DNA of 64,000 nucleotides, from the NCBI GenBank assembly GCA_022414725.1, contig CM039464.1:36715641-36779640 (forward strand), in the 5' to 3' direction. Within the stretch, counting starts at the first letter, position 1, and every line of letters begins with the position of its first letter. The notes beneath the pieces are model-generated. The model made no database searches and had not been told where the DNA came from. It saw nothing but the letters and a program-made list of their open reading frames with translations. This DNA comes from Microglena sp. YARC (Eukaryota > Chlorophyta > Chlorophyceae > Chlamydomonadales > Chlamydomonadaceae). Made by a program: the position numbers and the translations under genes. Below are positions 53,101 to 61,600 of this stretch, piece after piece.

Positions 53101-56100
53101 TACCACCTGAGGGAGTGGGGCATGAAGGATTATGTTAGCTTATCTTGCAGTGTTATGGTTTTTAAGAGTTTAGAGACCAGGGCAAGCTTGGACGCCGTTA
53201 CCACCCGAGGGAGTGAAGCATGGGTGATTAGGCTGTCTTATCTTGCAGTGTTATGTTTTTTAGAGTTTAGAGACCAGGGCAAGCTTGGACGCCATAACCA
53301 CCTGCAGCAGTGGGGCATTGGCCACAGGGTCAAGCCGAAAGCTTTCATTGGGCTACGCACAGCAGCTTCTAGCCAGCTCCACAAGCCTTCTGTTTCATTT
53401 CTGGGCTACGCACGGCAGCTTCTAGCCAGCTCCACCAGCCTCCCTGTTTCATTTTTGGGCTACGCACGGCAGCTTCTAGCCAGCTCCATAAGCCTGCCAC
53501 AGGGTCAAGCCAAACACTTTCAGCTGCATTGGAATGCTTGTCACACACGCTTTCAGTAGCACTGACTAGCTTCAAGTTCGGCCCAAGGACGGGGGAAAAG
53601 AGCTGCCCAGAAGCTGCTATGCGTAGCCCAACATAAAACAGTGCGGAGCCCCCCCCCCCCCCCCCCCCCCCCTCCCCCCTGAGCCGCAGCCCACGAGAGG
53701 AGAGACGAGGAATGGAGTGCAGCCATCTCCCCTATCAGCTGTGCCAATGACTCTCTCCCTATCCATACCCCCTTAGCAGAAGGGGTTTTTAATACACGCT
53801 GGGGTTATTGTCTGTCAGACCATCAACCCTTATGGGCTCTAATATTGTATAATTAATTATCACTGTAGCACGAACTCAGGGCCCCCGTCAGTTAAATAAT
53901 TGTTTGGGGCTCAGTACATCAGTGCTATTTCTTTTTAAGCCCTTTCTATACGGTTGGGCAAGTCCCTTTAGCCTATTTGGCCTACCCCTGGACTGTAACA
54001 TACATACATACATACATGGGCTCTGCCCCCTTTAATAAGGGGCCGTCTGCACCTGTTGAGGTTGTCAAACATGTGTTCAGGTTGCTAAGCACATGTTCAA
54101 CAACTACATGTTGAACCAATGAAGTGCATACACAGGTATTTAACACCCTGAACACCTGCTGAACGCCCTGAACAGGGTGCAGGCTGCCGTAGGTTATGAC
54201 CCCAATACACCCCCTTTCAGTGATATACATTGGTCTTGTGGTAGACCAAATCACTCTGAGGATGAAGAGTCGGGGGCTCGATTTCCCCTTTGGTCCCTTT
54301 TGGCGTTGCAGGTCGTTGTCAACCGCGATGGTAGCTTGTCCAGTTGAGGTAGAAGACCGCTCCCTACCCGCGTACGACGGGCTCCCTTAACACCACGCCC
54401 CACCAGGCGTTATCATTACCCCAAAACAACCACATGAAAACACACATGAACACCCACCTCTTTGGTGTCATCACAGCAAGCAGCCAGGAGGGCGGGGACA
54501 AGCTCATCTAGGACGCAGCCCCCCCCCTGGGTCGCAGCCGACGAGAGGAGAGTCGAGGGGTGGTGCTGTGCCATCTCCCCCATCAGCGTAGCTGATGACT
54601 CTCTTACTGTGGCCAAGGTCTCTAGCTCTGGCAAGGTGGCGCCAGCGGGGGTAGGCCCAGCAGTGATGGAGCGCAGGGTCGAGGAGGCTGCATGGACTAG
54701 GATGGGTACACTGGGCTCCCACACAACGGTGGCATATCCAGCTCTAGATGCCACAAGAAGGCTGGAGAGGGTGGTTTCGCAGGCTTCCGAGGCTTGTAGC
54801 CTGTGGGCCAGCAGGCTGACCATCTTGGAGGCTGCGGCACTGTCTAGCGTTGGTGCTGAGGCAGCGTAGGGGTGGGCGGGGTGGGGCAGAACAGCGTACG
54901 GTGGGAGAGCTGGGGAAGCGGAGGGTTGGGGTTGGGTGGGGAGAGGGGGATGCCTACTGATCAGGTGGGCAGGACCCCCCTCTGTGGACCCCGATGCACT
55001 CCATCCAGGAGGGCGAGGCCCCCTGGGTTGGACGGGTCCCCCCTCTGTGGACCCCAGGGCACTCCACCTGGGAGGGCGAGGCAGAGAGGAGGGGAGGGAG
55101 GAATCGACAGAGGGAGGTATGACTACATGCCCCGAGCTGTTCCGGAAGGACGGGATGGAAGATGAGGGGTCACATTCCGAGGAGTGGCGGGAAGGGAGGG
55201 AAGGTGAAGGGTCACATTCAGAGGAGTGGCGGAACGGGAGGGGAGACGAGGGGTCCCAGGGTGGTAAGTTGACGTGAGGAATGCGGGATGAGGAGCATGG
55301 GGACACGAAGGGGTGCTGCTGCACCGGCTGCTTGGCCATATCTACTGCAGGGAACTCAATGATACGGCCGCTGGGGCCTGGAACTAGCCCACCACCGCTA
55401 AAAGAGGACCGTTTCTCAGACCTGGCCCCAGTGGAGAAGGACAGCCTTTGCGGCTGGGGTTGTGACAGGGATTGTGAGAGTCGTTGAGGCAATGGTATGC
55501 CACTACCATTGGTGTGGTTAGTCTCTATACAACTGGCTGCATGGCTCTGAGCCAATGCCCCGGTGGTCCCTGCTGCATTGGAAGGCGCCAAGGAGCATGA
55601 GGGCGCAGACCCATCGTGTGGAGGGAAGGACCTAACAGCGGTCGAGTCAGTCCCAGCCGCTGTGGTGGTGGCGGTGGACCTCCCCGCCACAGCAGCTCCG
55701 TTGGTTTGTGCCGTGGAGCCTGTGCCCAGGGCCCCATTGGTGCTCTCGCAGTAGGTGGGAGGCAAGCCCCCCCCCGCCACAACAGCCCCCCCATGGCTGA
55801 GCGCCGAGGAGCTCGTCACCAGGGCCCTGTTGGCTATCGCACAGTTGCCTGCATCAGTGGGTCCTGGGGGGAGCGGTACTGCTCCAGTACAGTTGGCTGA
55901 CGTCGAGGGCTCTGAGAAGGATGGCAGCAGGGGGAGGCCAAGCCGGGGGCCAGGGCCGGTGCCGGCAGCATTTGCAGCTGCCTGCTCGTGGACTCGTCCT
56001 ATCAACTTCTTCATGCTCAGCTGCAGCACAGGCGTAGGTTAAGTCTCAGCCAGAGTCTAAGGCAGCAGTAGCCCCCCCCCCCCCCCCCCCCCCCCCCTCC

Positions 56101-56470
56101 CCTTGAACACACCCACCCAATAATGTACCACACACAGGAACTCGTCATGGCCATGCCAGATGCATGGGCAGCGTATACGAGCAGCGCATGCTCATCAATG
56201 TAGCAGTAGGCTGAACCCTCCTTCCCCCCCCCCCCCACACACACACACACACACACACACACCCCTAACAACTTCTTCATGCTCAGCTGCAGCACAGGCG
56301 CAGGTTAATTCTCAGCAACAGTCTCATTTTATCATGAGTTTAATTTATTTTTGAAGCTCAAGCATTTGCAGCCGCCTGCTCGTGGATTCGCCCTATAAAC
56401 TTCTTCATGCTCAGCTGCAGCACAGGCGTAGGTTAAGTCTCAGCCACAGTCTAAAGCAGCAGTAGGCGTC

Positions 56471-56501
<31 letters not shown>

Positions 56502-57136
56502 ACCCAATAATGTACCAACACAGAAACTCGCCCATGGCAATGCCAGATGCATGGGCAGCGTATAAGAGCACCGCATGCTCATCAATGTAGCAGTAGGCGC
56601 CCCCCCCCCCCCCCCACACACACACACACACACACACACCTCCACAACACACACCGCCCCCCAATAATGTACCAACACATGAGCTCACATGCCGATGCTG
56701 GATGCATGGGCTGCATATGAGAGCACCGCACGCTCATCAATGTTACAGCACACTGTTTCTACGGCTTCAACCGCCTTACGCTTCACTTCCGCATTCTTGT
56801 CGTTCATCATGCCCCCCCCCTCCCCCCTCCGCACACACCACACACTCATCCCCCCCCCCCCCCCCCCCCCCTCCAAACACACACCGCCTCCCAATAATGT
56901 ACCAACACATGAGCTCACATGTCAATGCTGGGTGCATGGGCTGCATATAAGAGCACCACATGCTCATCAATGTAGCAGTAGGCGGCATCCCCCCCACACC
57001 CACACATATCCCCCCCTCCACTCACGCACACACCACCACACACACATCCCCCCCCTCCACACACGCACACACCCACACACATATGCCCCCCCCCACCCAC
57101 CCACCCACCCACACGCACACACCACCACACACACAT

Positions 57137-57167
<31 letters not shown>

Positions 57168-58566
57168 ACACACACACCGCCCCTGAATAATGTACCAACA
57201 CATGAGCTCACATGTCAATGCTGGATGCATGGGCTGCATATAAAAGCTTCAATGCAGCAGTAGGCAGTACCCCCCCCCCCCCCCCCCCCCCCCTTCCCGC
57301 CACCCACCCCCAAATAATGTACTAAAACATTAACTCAGCATTTCAGTGCCAGATGCATGGGCAGCGTATAAAAGCACCGCATCCTCATCAATGTTACAGT
57401 ATACTGTTTCTACGGCTTCCACAGCCTTGCGCTTCACTTCCGCGTTCTTGTCATTCATCAACGGCACCACCCTAGTCAGCCACTGCCTGAGCTGGTTCTG
57501 GTTCTTGGGCACACCCGCGGGCCTGCCCCTGCCTAGCTGGCTGGCTCCGAAGTCGAGCACCGCCACGCGGCTCTTCGGGGTTTTGCAAGCCTCCATCGAG
57601 CGGACCAAGCCAACCAGGAGCAGGTCTGCACCGAAGCAGGTCGCGCAGACAGAGAGGGCAGAGCTAGCCATGCTTTTGATAGACTCTTTTTGGTCAGAGG
57701 TGCGTTGACACAGGACTGGCAACACCCGGTCCAGGCAGAGGTCGAAGGAGGAGGGGCAAGCGCTTGCCGCGGCCATGAAGCACTCTAGAGCAGCTGTACA
57801 GACCTGCATTGTTACAAGGGGTTGGGTTGGATTAGGGTGGGTTGGGTTGGGTTGGGTAAGGTTAGGTTGGCTTAGGGTGACACAGAAGCGGCAACACCTG
57901 GTTCAAGCAGAGGTCAAAGGAGGAGGTGCATGCATTTGCCGCGGCCAGGAAGCACTCCAGAGCAGCTTTACAGACCTGCATTGTTACAAGGGGTTGGGTT
58001 GGGTTAGGTTAGGTTAGGACCAGCAAAACCCGGTCCAGGTAGAGATCGAAGGGGGAGGTGGTTAGTGTGTGTGTGGTGTGTGTGTGTAGGGGGGGGTAGG
58101 GTGAGGGGGGTGTCGAGAAGTGAGGAAGTTACGGAGATTTTTCCGTAACTGGCTCCACACACCTCTTTTTCCCGAGACCACACACCTCTTTTTTCGGGCG
58201 GTCGAGATATACCCCCCCCCCCCCCCCCGCCAAGTCGATTTCAATTTTTCTCACTGGTTTCGGGGCTTACGGCCCCGTTAGGCCCCTAATTGAGCATGCA
58301 GTATACAAGCAACTGTCTCGACGCCCCTTGTACCCATCTATCTATATTTTTGTGGCATATGAAACAAAATGCAACCTATTGATAGCAGGTGTTCCCATTT
58401 CTGACCCTCAGTTGCACATCTTCCATCAAGTCGACAAACTTTGGAGCCAGCCTCTCCATATCAAAAGTGCTCAAGCTCCCGCGGCCGTCACTAGCTGCTT
58501 GCAGAAATGTCATGAGCTCTGTCAGCAGCTCCACCAAATCGACTTACCTACCCATCCATTCGTGCA

Positions 58567-58642
<76 letters not shown>

Positions 58643-61600
58643 ATATATGCAACCTACCTACCTATCCATCAACCCATCCATCTGCCCATCTCTCTATATT
58701 TTGGTGGCAAATGAAGAAATTGTTACCTATTAAAAGCAGATTTTTCCATTTCTCACCCTGGGTTGCACATCTTCCAGTAAGTCGACGAACTTTGGTGCCA
58801 GTCTCTCCATATCAGTAGTGCTTAAGCCCCCGTGGCCGTCACTTGCTGCCTGCAGCAATGCCGTGAGCTCCTTTAGCAAGTCCACCTTCTCATTCCACGC
58901 TCTGCTGCTTGTTAGGAGGGAGGAGACCAGCTTGGAAAGGGTCCGAGGGACTGAGGAAGGTGAGTGCATGCCTGCGCAATGGATGCGTGTGTGGGGGTGG
59001 AGGGTGGGGTGAGATTGTGATTGGGTGGGTGGGTGGATGGGGGGAATGTATGACATTCCATGCTCTGTTGCTTGTTAGGAGGGAGGAGACCAGCTTGGAA
59101 AGGGTCCGAGGGACCGAGGAAGGTGAGTGCATGCCTGCGCAATGGATGCGTGTGTGGGGGGGGCGGGGGGGGGCAGGGTGGGGTGACATTGTGATTGGGT
59201 GGGTGGGTGGGTGGGTGGGGGGGTGTATGACATTCCATGCTCTGTTGCTTGTTAGGAGGGAGGACACCAGCTTGGACAGGGTCCGAGGGACCGAGGAAGG
59301 TGAGTGCATGCCTGCGCAATGGATGTGGACGGGTGGGTGGGCGGGTGGGGGAGAATATGACAGTGGGTGGGGAAGATGGGGTGGGGGGGGGGGGGGATGC
59401 GTGTGTGGGGTGGGTTGGGGGGACATGCCTGTGCAAGCACATAGTTTCAACTGTGAATAGTAAGAGCACTTATCTAGTTATCTCCCCGCTCCTCCCATCC
59501 CCTTACCAACCATCCTCATCCCGTGTCGACGAATGGTTACATGGCTGAGCTCGTTGAACCAATGAAGGTGCTGGGTTCGAATTCCTATGGGTGCGCTTTA
59601 GTGTTCGCAGTCGCTGTCAACTGCCATGGTAGCTTTGTCCAGGTAAAGTAGCAGCCCGCTCTCTACCCCCATTAGACGGGGCTCCCATGATACCACACCC
59701 CAACAGGCGTTTACATTACCTGCCATCCTCCCATCCCCTTCCCTCCCACCTCCCATCCCCTTACATCCCACCTCCGATCCCCCCACCTTCCACCTGTTCA
59801 CCTTCAACCCATAAACAGGCTCAAGCTGTTAATTATCCACCGACCTCTTCACCCTCAACCCACAAACATGCTCACACGGTCACATACCAACTCACCTCCA
59901 GAGGTGATGGGACTGCTAACCCCCCGACCCACAGTAAAGTGTGGATAGACGGCCTGATGGGCGTGCTAAGACAGTCAATTATCCACCAACCTCTTCACCC
60001 TCAACCCCAAAACATGCTCACACGGTCACATACCAACTGACCTCCAGAGGTGATGGGACTGCTGTCCCCCGGACCCACAGTAGAGAGTGTTAAGGCTGCC
60101 CGAAGGGAGTGCTTAGCCAGAGCTGATGCTGATAATGCAGGGGGGGGGGGGGGGGGGGGCACCAGAAATGACAGCCAGTAAATGCTCAACACACCACGTA
60201 TCCACCCACCTCCAGAGGTTTGGGGACTACAGTATCCCGACTGACAGTAGAGTATGTAGAGGCTGCCCGAGTGCCCGAGGGGAGTGCTTAGCCAGAGCCG
60301 GGGCTAGAGAGGGGGAGGCATCTGAGGGGAAAGTAGTCATGAAGGGGCTCAACAGACCACTTATTCGCCCACCTATTCACCCACAAAATGCCCACACCAT
60401 CACATGCCAACTCACCTCCAGAGGTGATGGGACTGCTGTCACGCCGACCCACAGTAGAGTGTGTAGAGGTTGCCCGAGGGGAGTGCTTAGCCAGAGCCGG
60501 GGCTAGAGAGGGGGAGGCATCTGAGGGGAAAGTACTCATGAAAGGGCCGGATGCTGAGAGGGACAGAGACGGGGACTGCGAGAAGGACTCGAGAACACGG
60601 GCAGGCTGAGTAGAGGCTAGAAACATGTTGGCGGCAGCTGGTGTGTTGTCAACACTGTGGGTTCCGGAGCCAGCGAGAGGGTACGCCCCCCGCCCGCTTA
60701 ACCCACGCATAGGGATGGAGCTGTAAGACTCCCCCCCCTTGCTCATTTCGCCCGACCCCTCGGCCGCGTGTGCTTTGTTTGCTACCTGGGGGGAGGGCTG
60801 GAGAGTGGGCTGAGGGGGGGCCTCGCCCAGAGTGCCGGACCCTGCCTTGGTAGATTCTTCAGGGGTGAAGAGTAGGACTCCGTCGATGGTGGATGAGGGT
60901 CTTGAGGTGGTAGGGCGGTGTATGCGGGGTCTGTCACCCAGCCCTGGAGGAGGGAGGGAGGGAGGAGGGAGGTAGGGCGGGGTGGGTGGACAGATGGTGG
61001 ATGAGGGCCTCGAGGTGGTAGGGCGATGTATGCGGGTTTGGTCACCCAGGCCTGGAGGAGGGAGGGGTGGAGGGAGGCAAGGAGGTAAGGAGGTTGAATT
61101 GAGTGGATGGATGAACGGGTGGACAGATGGATGGATGGTGGATGAGGGGCTTGAGGTGGTAGGTTGATGGATGCGGGGTCGGTCACCCGGGCCTGGAGGA
61201 GGGAGGGAGGGAGGGAGGGAGGGAGGGAGGGAGGGAGGGGTGGAGGAAGGAAAGGAGGGGAGGAGGGAGGTTGCACCTAGTGGATGGGTGGGTGGGTGGA
61301 CGGACAAATGGATGGTGGATGAGGGGCTTGAGGTGGTAGGGGATGGATGTGGGGTCTGTCAACCGGCCCTGGAGGAGGGAGGCAGGGAGGGAGGGGTGGA
61401 GATTCATAAAAGATACCTGAATAAACTGTATATTCTTTATTCTTGAAGGAATTAACTGAAAAATCGAAATTAAGTCTTAGAGACCCACAAAACCGACACC
61501 GGCATTAGTAAGCTGACATTGGTAAGCCCACCTTTACGGGGTCCAATGCAGGGTACTACTAAGCGCGCGCGGCAGCGCGGCGCCGCGCTGCCTTTTTGAG

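Noticed and set aside
54418..56042. Plus-strand open frames opposite CLASP exon g
   Set aside because: Antisense shadows of a GC-rich exon; they match no family and are explained by the minus-strand gene.
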